Part shown: positions 11,653 to 20,063 of the stretch, in pieces
How positions within the stretch are numbered: the stretch's first letter is position 1
Layout of the letters: every line of letters begins with the position of its first letter
Assembly (NCBI GenBank): GCA_963764215.1
Contig: CAVXRS010000005.1
Location: forward strand, 372,001-436,000
Length of the DNA stretch: 64,000 nucleotides
Direction of reading: 5' to 3'
DNA from: JAFDWI01 sp963764215
GTDB lineage: Bacteria; Actinomycetota; Acidimicrobiia; Acidimicrobiales; Iamiaceae
Notes under the pieces: model-generated
The model's database searches: none
Told to the model about the DNA's origin: nothing
The model's input: the letters and a program-made list of their open reading frames with translations, nothing else
Made by a program: the position numbers and the translations under genes

Positions 11653-12102
11653 TCAGCTGCGGCGGGGAAGGAGCTCGATGAGCTGGCCGTCGGGATCGCG
11701 CACCATCGCGGCGATGCCCGGCAGGCGACGCTCGTCGAGCACGGTGCCACCCAGGGTGGCCAGCCGCGCACACGTCGCGTCGAGGTCGTCGACCCCGAAC
11801 GACAGATGGGTGAGCCCCGGTTCGGTCATGTCCCGGTCCCGCGCAGGAGCGTTGCCCGTGCGGTCGAAGTGCAGCAGTTCCAACACGAAGCCGTCGAGCA
11901 CCAGGTACCGCGCGGTCAACCCGACCGGTGCGGCCACCGCGAGCAGGTCGGTCGTGGCCGCGTCGGGCACCTGCAGTTCGTTGCGCACGTCGAAGCCGAG
12001 GCCTTCCACGTAGAACCTGGTGGCCACCTCGAGGTCGCGCACACAGTGGCCCACGTGGTTGACGACACTCACCGCGCCCACCAGGCGGGATCGTCCGACC
12101 AC
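11653..12102 (-). CDS. VOC (glyoxalase/dioxygenase) superfamily protein
   Basis: A 149-residue vicinal-oxygen-chelate protein. Two beta-alpha-beta-beta-beta modules are visible: NHVGHCVRDLEVATRFY (His ligand, first module) and GLTHLSFGVDDLDATCARL, with the acidic ligand in DGQLIELL at the C terminus. The metal-ligand pattern (His, His, Glu) is compatible with a metal enzyme such as a dioxygenase, isomerase or epimerase. The GTG at 12102 is used here; a second in-frame GTG about ten codons later (VSVVNHVG) is equally likely. It is transcribed leftward, 55 bases downstream of the tandem TetR gene, so it may belong to that transcript. Confidence 0.75.
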   Translation of the reverse strand: MVGRSRLVGAVSVVNHVGHCVRDLEVATRFYVEGLGFDVRNELQVPDAATTDLLAVAAPVGLTARYLVLDGFVLELLHFDRTGNAPARDRDMTEPGLTHLSFGVDDLDATCARLATLGGTVLDERRLPGIAAMVRDPDGQLIELLPRRS

Positions 12103-12157
12103 CGGTCCACGTCGAAGGGTGGCACGCCGGTCTGTCCGGATCGTGGACGAGGGCGCA

Positions 12158-13445
12158 TCAGTCGGCCAGACCCAGCACGGCGCGCCGGATGATCGTCACG
12201 CCGGCCTCGATCGCCGCCTCGGCCGAGGTGTAGCCGAGGGTGAACGTTCGGTAGGGGAGGCGTTCGATGAGCGCCAGGAGCACCAGGGTGTCGAAGAGCG
12301 CGTCGTCGTGACCGCTGTCCTCGAGCATGCTCATCAGTCCGCTGACGACCGAGAGGGCGACCTGCTGGGAGAATTCGACCAGGTCGCCTTCGGATTCCTG
12401 CATCTCCTGCCAGGTGGTGATCACCCCGCCGTTCTCGCGGTACGACTCGAACCACCGGCCGAGCCAGTCGGTGAGTGCGTCCCGGTCACCGTCGAGCGGA
12501 AGGTGGGCGAGCAGCTCGATCATGCCGGTGGTGGCCTCCTCGGCCAACGCCCGAAAGAACGCATCCTTGTCGGGGAAGTACCGGTAGAAGGTGCCGTGGG
12601 ACACCTCGGCCGACGCGACGATGTCGTCGACCCGGGCGTTGTGGTACCCGCGGGTGGGTAGCACCTGCGCACCGGCGGCGAGGATCCGTCGACGCGTCGC
12701 GAGCCCCCGCGGGCGCAGCTGGGCGACCTGTTCCGAGCGGACCGGCCGATCGAAGGGATCGTTCCGAGGCCTCCTGCGAACCCCTTTCCGATCGTGGTCG
12801 GTGAGGTTCACGCCAGGGATCGGACCGTGGAACAACCGGTGGGTGATGCGGGCCAGCCCGTCGGTCAACTGGGCGCGTTCGAGCGTGCCCGTCGCCGCCA
12901 TGGCCGACCAGTAGAAATTGCAGCGGATGATGATCGCGGTCATGCCGCTGGCCAGTGCCCGGGTGGCGGCGTCTCCCTCGGCGCCGGAAGGCGCGCAGCA
13001 GGGCATCGTCGAGGCGGTTGCTGAACGTGCGGGATTCCTGGGCGGTCTCGGGACGGTCGTGCGTTGCCGCCTGGAAGGCACTGAACATCGGGGCGTAGGT
13101 GAGGTACAAGCTGGTGAACGCTTCCATCCAATCGGTGAGGGTTCCCAGACCCGCCCGATCGGAGTCGATGGGTTCCAGGGCGCGCCCCAGTGCGACCATC
13201 TCCCGGCCCACCTCCCGACCGAGCTTCCAGAACACCTCGTCCTTGGACGAGAAGTACTGGTAGAACGCCGGCCGCGAGCATCCGGCCCGTCGGGTGATCA
13301 GCTCGACCCGGGCCCCGGAGAATCCCACCTCACCGAACACCTCGAGCGCCGCGTCGAGAATCCGTTTCTCGGTCTCGCTGCCACGCTCGCCGACCTGCGG
13401 GTTCGATCCGAAAGGGCGACGGCGGGTGATGTCCCGACCACTCAT
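12158..13445 (-). CDS. tandem TetR regulator, Mce3R-like (frameshifted)
   Basis: Two complete TetR repressor units in one chain of about 428 residues. The first helix-turn-helix reads KRILDAALEVFGEVGFSGARVELIT then SRPAFYQYFSSKDEVF (residues 27-72); the second reads RRRILAAGAQVLPTRGYHNARVDDIV then SHGTFYRYFPDKDAFF. Each is followed by a helical ligand/dimer domain. Tandem TetR proteins are rare; the known actinobacterial example is Mce3R, a lipid-related regulator. The two halves sit in different frames: one extra base near 12987 (GG in GCCGGAA) separates them, and removing it gives LLRAFGAEGDAA with the right total length. ATG 13445 is chosen over the upstream 13493. The shared operator at 13524 lies in its promoter, so it is probably autoregulated and the reader of the other sites. 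Confidence 0.83.
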
Positions 13446-13523
13446 GGTGCGCAGCGTAGTTCGCCACCTCCCCCGCCGACCGGTAGCCGCCACTCGTGGA
13501 TCCGGCTAGTCTGACAGTCTCAT

Positions 13524-13539
13524 CTAACAGTGATGTCAG
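13524..13539. promoter_or_regulatory. ACAD-regulon operator, site B
   Basis: CTAACAGTGATGTCAG, in the short divergent region between the tandem TetR gene (start 13445) and the amidohydrolase (start 13567). A related half-site, CTGACAGT, begins at 13511. The position allows control of both directions. Confidence 0.65.
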
Positions 13540-13566
13540 CTTTGCCCGACGATCCGAGGTGCTGGG

Positions 13567-14856
13567 ATGGAACGTGACGACTTGATCCTGGTGAGCGTGG
13601 ACGATCATGTGGTCGAACCCCCGCACCTGTTCGAAGGGCGTCTCAGCGGGGCCGCCGCGGAGATTGCGCCGAGGCTCGAGAAGCTGGAGAACGGTCGGGA
13701 CGTGTGGATGTTCCAGGGCACCGCGCTCCCCAACGTCGGCCTGAACGCGGTTGCCGGGCGGGTGCCCGAGGAATACGGGGTCGACCCGCTCGCATTCGAG
13801 CAGATGCGCGCCGGGTGCTACGACGTCGACGCCCGCATCGACGACATGAACGCGAACGGCGTGCTCGGGTCGCTCAACTTCCCCTCGATGACGGGGTTCG
13901 CGGGCCAGCTGTTCTCCACCGTCGAAGACAAGTCGGTCGCGCTGGAACTTTGTCAGGCCTACAACGACTGGCACGTCGACGACTGGTGTGGCACCCATCC
14001 GGGCCGGATGATCCCGTGTGGCATCCTGCCCATCTGGGATCCGACCTGCATGGCCGACGAGGTCCGGCGCCTCGCCGACAAGGGCTGTCACGCGGTCACC
14101 TTCTCGGAGAACCCCGAGAAGATCGGCCTGCCCAGTTGGCACTCCGATCACTGGGATCCGTTCCTGGCCGCCTGCGTGGAGACCGGCACGGTGATCTGTC
14201 TGCACATCGGATCGTCCTCGGAGACGGTGATCACCTCGATCGAGGCTCCGATCGACACGATGATCACCCTGCAACCGGTGAACATCGTCCAGGCCGCGTC
14301 GGACCTGGTCTGGTCGCCGGTGTTCCGGAAGTTCGACGGGTTGCGGATCGCGCTCTCCGAAGGCGGGATCGGTTGGATTCCGTACTTCTGCGAACGAATC
14401 GACTACGTCTATCGGCACCACAGGGCATGGACGAACCAGGACTTCGGCGACCGGTTGCCCTCGGAGGTCTTCGCCGAGCACATCCTCACCTGCTTCATCG
14501 ACGACCCGGTGGGCATCGAGGTGCGGCGCCACCTCAACGGTGCCAACCTGCACTGGGAATGCGACTATCCGCATTCCGACTCCAGCTGGCCGAACTCGCC
14601 GGAGCTGCTCCACGCGCAACTCGACGGGGTGCCCGACGACGAGGTGGCCGCCATCACCCACGGCAACGCCATGCGGAACTTCTCCTATGACCCCTTCGCC
14701 CACCTGTCCCGCGAGGAGTGCACGGTCGGTGCGTTGCGCGCCCGGGCGAAGGCGTCGGGGGTCGACACCACCCCGGTCGCGCACGGCACCGGGAAGTTCC
14801 AGGACGAAGGCGTCGTGACCGTGACCACCCTGGCCGAGCGCCTGGGCAAGGGTTGA
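13567..14856 (+). CDS. amidohydrolase-2 family metal-dependent hydrolase/decarboxylase
   Basis: A 429-residue TIM-barrel protein of the amidohydrolase-related family (PF04909). SVDDHVVEPPHLF at the N terminus supplies the first metal-ligand motif (D-H), CLHIGSSS near residue 215 supplies a barrel His, and WECDYPHSDSSWPNS near 325 supplies the terminal Asp with the DYPHSD signature common in actinobacterial members. Known relatives hydrolyse C-N or C-C bonds or decarboxylate aromatic acids; in acyl-CoA clusters their role is unproven. ATG 13567 follows a GAGG site. It heads a three-gene run with the DUF35 protein and the Ltp2-like enzyme, under operator site B. A second family member is at 21719. 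Confidence 0.85.
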   Translation: MERDDLILVSVDDHVVEPPHLFEGRLSGAAAEIAPRLEKLENGRDVWMFQGTALPNVGLNAVAGRVPEEYGVDPLAFEQMRAGCYDVDARIDDMNANGVLGSLNFPSMTGFAGQLFSTVEDKSVALELCQAYNDWHVDDWCGTHPGRMIPCGILPIWDPTCMADEVRRLADKGCHAVTFSENPEKIGLPSWHSDHWDPFLAACVETGTVICLHIGSSSETVITSIEAPIDTMITLQPVNIVQAASDLVWSPVFRKFDGLRIALSEGGIGWIPYFCERIDYVYRHHRAWTNQDFGDRLPSEVFAEHILTCFIDDPVGIEVRRHLNGANLHWECDYPHSDSSWPNSPELLHAQLDGVPDDEVAAITHGNAMRNFSYDPFAHLSREECTVGALRARAKASGVDTTPVAHGTGKFQDEGVVTVTTLAERLGKG

Positions 14857-14867
14857 GCCACCGGATC

Positions 14868-15479
14868 GTGCCCACCGGTTCCGAGAGTGCCGCCGGTGAC
14901 GTGCCGCCCGCACCGGTGATCGACCCGGACGACCGGTTCCGGGTTCCTCCGGCCGCGGATCCGGTCACCGAGTTCTTCTGGTCCTCCGGGGCCGATGGCC
15001 GATTGCGGTTCCAGCGGTGTACGGCGTGCGGCTACTTCCTGCACCCGCCGGGGCCGTGGTGCCCCGAGTGCGGATCGCACGACCTCGCGCCGGCTCCCGT
15101 CTCGGGCCGGGGGACCGTGCACTCGTTCACGATCAACCACCAACCCTGGGACGGTGATCCGACGCCTTTCGTGGTCGCGCTGGTCGAGTTGGACGAACAG
15201 GTCGGCCTCCGGCTGACGACGAACATCGTCGGCTGCGCCCCGACCGAGGTGTTCGTGGATCAGCGGGTGCGGGTCGTGTTCGAACGCCGTGCCTTCGACG
15301 GGCGTGGGACCATCTACTACCCGTTGTTCACCCCGGACCGCCACCGGACCGCGACCGAGGCGCAGCGTCGTGAAGGCCGAGCCTCGCCCGAACGTTCCGA
15401 TCGTCCTGAAATATTTCCCGCCGCGCCGCTCAGGGCGGCCTGGTGCCGTGCAAATTTGGGTGGAGGGTGGGGGTCGTGA
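14868..15479 (+). CDS. DUF35 OB-fold/zinc-ribbon protein, partner of the Ltp2-like enzyme
   Basis: A 203-residue protein with an N-terminal zinc ribbon (CTACGYF then CPECG, four Cys) and an OB-fold domain (GRGTVHSFTINHQPW, then PFVVALVELDEQVGLRL). DUF35 proteins bind acyl-CoA and form complexes with thiolase-fold enzymes; ChsH2 of steroid degradation does this with Ltp2. GTG 14868 is the best start; TTG 14853 and GTG 14898 are alternatives. The last ~25 residues are unusual: they are encoded by the imperfect-palindrome repeat at 15406-15457 and do not resemble the family. The stop overlaps the GTG of the next gene (GTGA), implying coupled translation. Confidence 0.83.
   Translation: MPTGSESAAGDVPPAPVIDPDDRFRVPPAADPVTEFFWSSGADGRLRFQRCTACGYFLHPPGPWCPECGSHDLAPAPVSGRGTVHSFTINHQPWDGDPTPFVVALVELDEQVGLRLTTNIVGCAPTEVFVDQRVRVVFERRAFDGRGTIYYPLFTPDRHRTATEAQRREGRASPERSDRPEIFPAAPLRAAWCRANLGGGWGS
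15406..15457. repeat. imperfect palindromic repeat, copy 1
   Basis: Starts CTGAAATATTTC, ends CGTGCAAATTT, with a GC-rich hairpin core (CGCCGC/GGCGGC) between. It matches 40041-40090 nearly base for base. Here it forms the 3-prime end of the DUF35 gene and ends just before the GGAGG used by the next gene. It is probably a small REP- or MITE-like insertion. Confidence 0.75.
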
Positions 15480-16688
15480 CCGATTTCGAACGCCGTTCGA
15501 TCATCTGCGGGGATCGGCCAGTCCCAGGTCGGCCGCCGCCTGAACCGCTCCGGCGTGGACCTGACGGTGGAGGCCGCGCTCGCGGCGATCACCGATGCGG
15601 GGATAGACGTGTCCGACGTCGACGGGCTGGCGACGTATCCGGGTGCCGGGCCCGGGGGAGCCGGGTTCACCGGTCCGAGCTCCCCCGAGGTGCAGGACGC
15701 GCTCAGACTGCGGGTGAACTGGCATGCCGGGGGCATCGAAGGTCCGGCGCAGCTCTCGGCGATGGTGAACGCCGTCATGGCCGTGGGCGCCGGTCTGGCC
15801 CGACACGTGTTGGTGTATCGCACCGTCACCGAAGCGACCGAGCAGGGCGGGGGACGACGCGCCGGCATCGGCGCCGGGGACGGAGCAGGGGCCGACAGCA
15901 TCGCCACCAAGGGCATCGGCGGGGTGTTGCAGTGGTCGATCCCGTTCCGCGCGTACTCACCGGCGATCTGGCTGGCGATGGTCGCCCAACGGCACTTCCA
16001 CGTCTATGGCACCAAACCCGAGCAGCTCGCCCAGATCGCCCTCAACGCCCGCCGCAACGCCCAGATCAACCCGGCCGCGATCTACCGCACGCCACTCACA
16101 CTCGAGGACTATTTCGCCTCGCGGGTGATCACCACACCGTTCCATCTCTACGACTGCGACGCGCCGGTGGACGGATCGACCGCGTTCGTGGTGTCCGCGG
16201 CCGAGCACGCCGGGAATCTCGACCACGCGGCCGTGGGGGTCGAGGCGGTCGGCACGGCCCTGCGCGGGCGCCCGTCCTGGGACCAGTTCGACGACATGAC
16301 CACGATGGCGGCGCGTGACGCCGGGGCGCACCTGTGGACCCGAACCTCGCTGACTCCCGCCGATGTCGACGTCGCCGAACTCTACGACGGATTCAGCTTC
16401 CTCACGATGGTGTGGCTGGAGGCGTTGGGGTTCTGCGGCAAGGGCGAATCCGGTCCCTTCGTCGAGGGCGGCTCACGCATCGCCAGGGACGGCGAGCTGC
16501 CGGTGAACACCCACGGCGGTCAGCTCTCGGCAGGACGCCTGCACGGGTTCGGCCACATCCACGAGGCCTGTGTGCAGTTGCGCGGTGAGGGCGGCGAACG
16601 TCAGATCCCCGGGCGGTGTGAGGTCGCGGCGGTCGCCAACGGAGGCGGGCCGATCGCCGGGGCGATGTTGCTCACCCGCCACCGCTGA
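15476..16688 (+). CDS. Ltp2-like thiolase-fold retro-aldolase (frameshifted)
   Basis: A thiolase-superfamily protein of about 403 residues. The usual nucleophilic Cys is absent: the loop reads NWHAGGIEGPAQ where thiolases have a GGC-type motif. It has the Ltp2 hallmarks instead: ELYDGFSFLTMVWLEALGFC, then LPVNTHGGQL replacing the thiolase SKGHP motif, and HEACVQLRGEGG. Ltp2 with a DUF35 partner cleaves a tertiary beta-hydroxyacyl-CoA in steroid side-chain breakdown; the adjacent DUF35 gene supports the same chemistry. GTG 15476 has GGAGG upstream and gives TDFERRSIICG; then one surplus G in the run 15509-15512 shifts the frame before IGQSQVGRRLNRSG. The longest uninterrupted frame begins only at 15555. 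It overlaps the DUF35 stop. A hairpin follows at 16711. Confidence 0.82.
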
Positions 16689-16710
16689 CGCGCCCGCCTC
16701 CAGTCAGGTG

Positions 16711-16759
16711 TTCTGGGTGCCGGTTCCGGTCACGACGTGACCGGAACCGGCACCCAAAA
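16711..16759. repeat. REP-like hairpin, copy 2
   Basis: 23-nt arms (16711-16733 and 16737-16759) with one mismatch and loop GAC. It shares the GGTTCCGGTCAC core with the hairpin at 177. One internal G-C pair is flipped to C-G relative to copy 1, so pairing is kept. It lies between converging genes (Ltp2-like and GH5-like) and could terminate both transcripts. Confidence 0.8.
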
Positions 16760-16793
16760 GCGTTGTGGGAGAGCAACGTGGTCGGGTTGAGGC

Positions 16794-17925
16794 TCAGCCG
16801 GCTCCGGTGACCCGGCGAAGCAGCGCGGTCTCCTCAGGGTCGTACGGCCGGCCATCGGCATGGAGCAGTTCGTGGAACCACGGCGTGGCTTCGTTGCCGG
16901 GCCGGAACCACGACGTCCACGGGTACTTCGTCTGGGTCCGACCGTCGACCAGTCCCCAGCAGTAGGCACCGACCCGGCGTGCTTCGAACACCTCGATCAG
17001 ATCGACGGTGGAGCCCATCGAACGGGCCAGCCATTCGGTGCAGAGCAGCGGACGGTCGTAGCGGGACAGGCGGTCGATGGTGGCCTGGAGCCGACGACGA
17101 GGTGCGTAGCTGTGGAACGAGATCACGTCCGAACGCGCCAGCATGGTCCGGTTGATGCGGCTGACCCGTTCGACCGCGCCGCTCACGCCGACGAACACGC
17201 CGGCCGTGAGTGGCTGATCGGGGTCGATCGCGGTGCACCAGTCGAAGATCCGGTCGAGCAGACCGTCGGCCCGTGCGGTCTTGTGACGGATCTCGAGTCG
17301 CGACCACGAAACGGCATTGCGTTGGTCGGGTTCGTTGAACAGGTCCCAGGCGTGGATCCGCGCGTCGGCGCCGAACCGCCCGAGGACTGCTTCGACATAG
17401 GGGCGCAGGTCGTCCCAACGGCTCGGGTCGGCCAGCACCGCGGCACCGGGACCCTGCACCCAGGTGGAGTTGTGCACGCCCGGGCGGGGGTCCGGCTGTC
17501 GGCCCGGACGCGGGTTCGGATGCCACACCCCGTCGAAGAGCACCGGCATCACGCCGATGCCGTGACCATCGGCGATGGCGAGCACCTCGTCCACCCGATC
17601 GAGAAATGCGGCGCCGTCGACGACCCACAGCAGGTCGTGGAGGAACAGTCGGATCGAGTTGAACCCGAGCTCGGCCGCCCAGCCGAGCTCCCGGTCGATG
17701 GTGTCGGGGTCGAAGGTCTCGGCCTGCCACAACTCGAGCTGGTTGCCCGCCGTGGACGGGGTGAAGTTGCAGCCCACGAGCCAACCGACGTCTTCGTGCC
17801 AACTTCCGGGCCCGTTCGGGGCTCCAACGGGCCCGGGACGTCACCGGCGCGACCGAGCCGGTGGGGTCGAAGGCGTTGAGTGTGTCGATCCCCTGCGCGG
17901 TCAGGGCCACCAATGGATGAGCCAT
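16794..17925 (-). CDS. GH5-like cytoplasmic glycoside hydrolase (frameshifted)
   Basis: A (beta/alpha)8 glycosidase of about 376 residues. The acid/base Glu is in WDLFNEPDQRN and the nucleophile Glu in LLCTEWLARS, the clan-A arrangement of GH5-type enzymes; SFHSYAPRR and YCWGLVDGRTQTKYPW complete the barrel. There is no signal peptide, so it acts inside the cell, probably on a glycoside or glycoconjugate taken up by the bacterium. ATG 17925 gives MAHPLVALTAQ; one extra base at 17801-17802 separates this N terminus from the long frame that starts internally at 17777. With the base removed the join reads RARKWHEDVGWLVGCNF. It converges on the Ltp2-like gene across the hairpin and is divergent from the MDR gene. 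Confidence 0.8.
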
Positions 17926-17989
17926 GGTGGGAGTCTCCCACACGCCTCGGCAACGTCGGACCCGACGCCGTTGGTGCCACACTGGGGCG

Positions 17990-19001
17990 ATGACCGACAG
18001 CCGCCGCCTCGTACTCGCCGAACGACCCCAGGGAATGTGTGACGCCGACACCGTGCGCACCGAAACGACACCGGTGCCGGAACCGGGGCCCGGCGAAGCG
18101 GTGGTGCGGGTGCAGTGGTTGTCGATCGACCCGACGATTCGCACCTGGATGGACGATGCACCCGGCTACCTGCCGCCGATCGGAATCGGCGAGGTGATCC
18201 GCAGCGGCGGGATCGGCGAAGTGGTCGCGTCGAACAACGATCACTTTCCCGTGGGTGCGACCGTCTTCGGCATGTTGGGTTGGCAGGACCACGCCGTGAT
18301 CGGCGGTCCGGACACATCGGCACAGGTCGTGCCCGACGGGATCGACCCCACCCTGGCGCTGAGCGTGCTGGGGGTCACGGGGATGACGGCGTACTTCGGC
18401 CTGCTCGACATCGGTCGACCCGAACCGGGCGACACCGTCGTGGTGTCGGGCGCGGCCGGCGCGACGGGTTCGGTGGTCGGCCAGATCGCGAAGATCGAGG
18501 GCGCAACGAACGTGGTCGGGATCGCCGGAACCGACGCCAAGTGTGCGTGGCTCGTCGACGAGCTGGGCTTCGATGCCGCCATCAACTACAAGACCGAGGA
18601 CGTGGCGGCCCGGCTCCGGGCGCTCTGCCCGGACGGGATCGACGTGTATTTCGACAACGTCGGGGGAGCGATCCTGGATGCGTGCCTCGGCCAGCTCGCC
18701 ATGAAGGCACGGGTGGTCTGCTGCGGGGCGATCTCGGCCTACAACGACCGCGGCGCGGTGCACGGGTTGAAGAACACGTTCACCCTCATCACCAAGCGGG
18801 CGCGGATGGAAGGATTCCTGGTGCTCGACTACGCGGACCGCTTCGCCGAGGCGCAGGCCGCCCTGTTGGGGTGGGTGCTCGACGGTCGGGTCGAGCACGC
18901 GGTGCACGTCGTGGAGGGGCTCGAATCGTCGATCGACGGCGCTGAACCTGCTGTTCACGGGTGGGAACACCGGCAAGGTCATCGTCGCCGTCGACGGGTG
19001 A
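17990..19001 (+). CDS. MDR-superfamily NADP-dependent oxidoreductase (frameshifted near the end)
   Basis: A zinc-independent medium-chain dehydrogenase/reductase, about 336 residues. PLSID-type segment WLSIDPTIRTWMDD near residue 45, Rossmann motif VVSGAAGATGSVVGQIAK near 150, and VDVYFDNVGG-like DVYFDNVGGAILDA near 220 place it with the leukotriene-B4 dehydrogenase/2-alkenal reductase (CurA/PTGR) group, which reduces the double bond of enals and enones with NADPH. ATG 17990. One extra G at 18938-18939 diverts the frame; repaired, the end reads ALNLLFTGGNTGKVIVAVDG and stops at 19001, exactly the family's C terminus. Unrepaired, the frame runs on to 19249 as junk. Confidence 0.85.
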
Positions 19002-19031
19002 GAGGTCGCCGCTCCGGGCCCGGACGGAGCT

Positions 19032-20009
19032 TCAGGCCGGGTAGTGCATGTACGCCGACTGCAGGCGGGCCACGAACTCCGGGTTGCGGAAGGGGTCGGA
19101 CTCGGGAACGGTCGGGTCGAGGTCCCGTGCTGTCAGATCGGCGGCGAAACGCTCCAGCACTGCTTCGCCGTCGAGGTCGTCGGAATGGTCCTCGTGGCGC
19201 CGCCGATCGTCTTCGGAGAAGTACACGGTGGCTTTCCACGAGATGCTGACGCGCAACGCGTCACGTGCGAACCGGGCCACCTCGCCGACGTCCGGCTCGT
19301 CGATGTGCCAGTCGCGACCGTCGTCACTGGTCAACTCGCTGTCGAGCGAGAGTTGCACCATCCCGTCGGCCGGGTCGCCCAGGGGGCGCACCCGGTGCCA
19401 CATGAAGTCGTTGTCACCCACGATCGCGGTGTTGTAGATCGCCCCTTCGTGCACGACCGGCGGCTCGTCCGGGCCGTTCGGCCAGTATTCGAAACCGCCG
19501 TCAGAGCCTGAATACAGCCAGGCGACCGCGGTGGCGATCTTGACCCGTTCTTCCTCGAAGAGTCCGGACAGGCCCATGATCGTCAGGAACGTGACGGGGA
19601 TCGTCGTGCGATCGAACCCGCGGAACGCGGGGATGTCGACGTGGCCCCGGCCCTGCGCGAAAGGAAGCTGCCAGGTGAGGTTCGCGTACACCGTGTGCGG
19701 ACAGACGATCTCGGCATCGAAGACCTTGCGGGCCGCGTCGACGAACGGCCCGTGGTCGAGCAGGTCCGCCACGCCGGGCAGGACATCTCCGGCCACCGCC
19801 CAGTCCCGTCGGAACACGGGAGCCACCGGCATCGCCGCCGCGCGTGTGGCGTCGCCCCCACCGCTGAGCGCCGCGTACTCGGAGGTGTTCGACACGTACC
19901 GCTGCACCGGCCAGTACGGCTGGAGTTCGGTGACGAGGGCCTCGACGCGACCAGGATCGTCGAATGCTTCGTCGAGACGAACGGCCGGTCGAGGTGTGCG
20001 AGCGATCAT
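19032..20009 (-). CDS. hypothetical protein with possible Fe(II)/2-oxoglutarate dioxygenase features
   Basis: A 325-residue protein I do not recognise with certainty. A GHVDIPAF segment (H-x-D) near residue 120 and a later FMWHRVRPLGD His about 85 residues on give the H-x-D...H spacing of the cupin-like 2-oxoglutarate dioxygenases (phytanoyl-CoA hydroxylase group). Other conserved-looking blocks are FEYWPNGPDEPP and ISWKATVYF. ATG 20009 is preferred to the in-frame start at 20054, which adds a low-complexity leader. It converges on the MDR gene and sits downstream of the ligase gene on the same strand with 54 bases between. If it is a dioxygenase it would hydroxylate an organic acid. Confidence 0.55.
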   Translation of the reverse strand: MIARTPRPAVRLDEAFDDPGRVEALVTELQPYWPVQRYVSNTSEYAALSGGGDATRAAAMPVAPVFRRDWAVAGDVLPGVADLLDHGPFVDAARKVFDAEIVCPHTVYANLTWQLPFAQGRGHVDIPAFRGFDRTTIPVTFLTIMGLSGLFEEERVKIATAVAWLYSGSDGGFEYWPNGPDEPPVVHEGAIYNTAIVGDNDFMWHRVRPLGDPADGMVQLSLDSELTSDDGRDWHIDEPDVGEVARFARDALRVSISWKATVYFSEDDRRRHEDHSDDLDGEAVLERFAADLTARDLDPTVPESDPFRNPEFVARLQSAYMHYPA

Positions 20010-20063
20010 CGCAGGCACCCTACCGGGGTGGCACGCCGCGTCTTGCCCGTCCACCGGGTCGGG

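Noticed and set aside
15443..16318. Alternative rightward frame over the Ltp2-like gene
   Set aside because: Only its first ~35 codons after GTG 15476 are real (TDFERRSIICG); the rest is an out-of-frame shadow beyond the indel.
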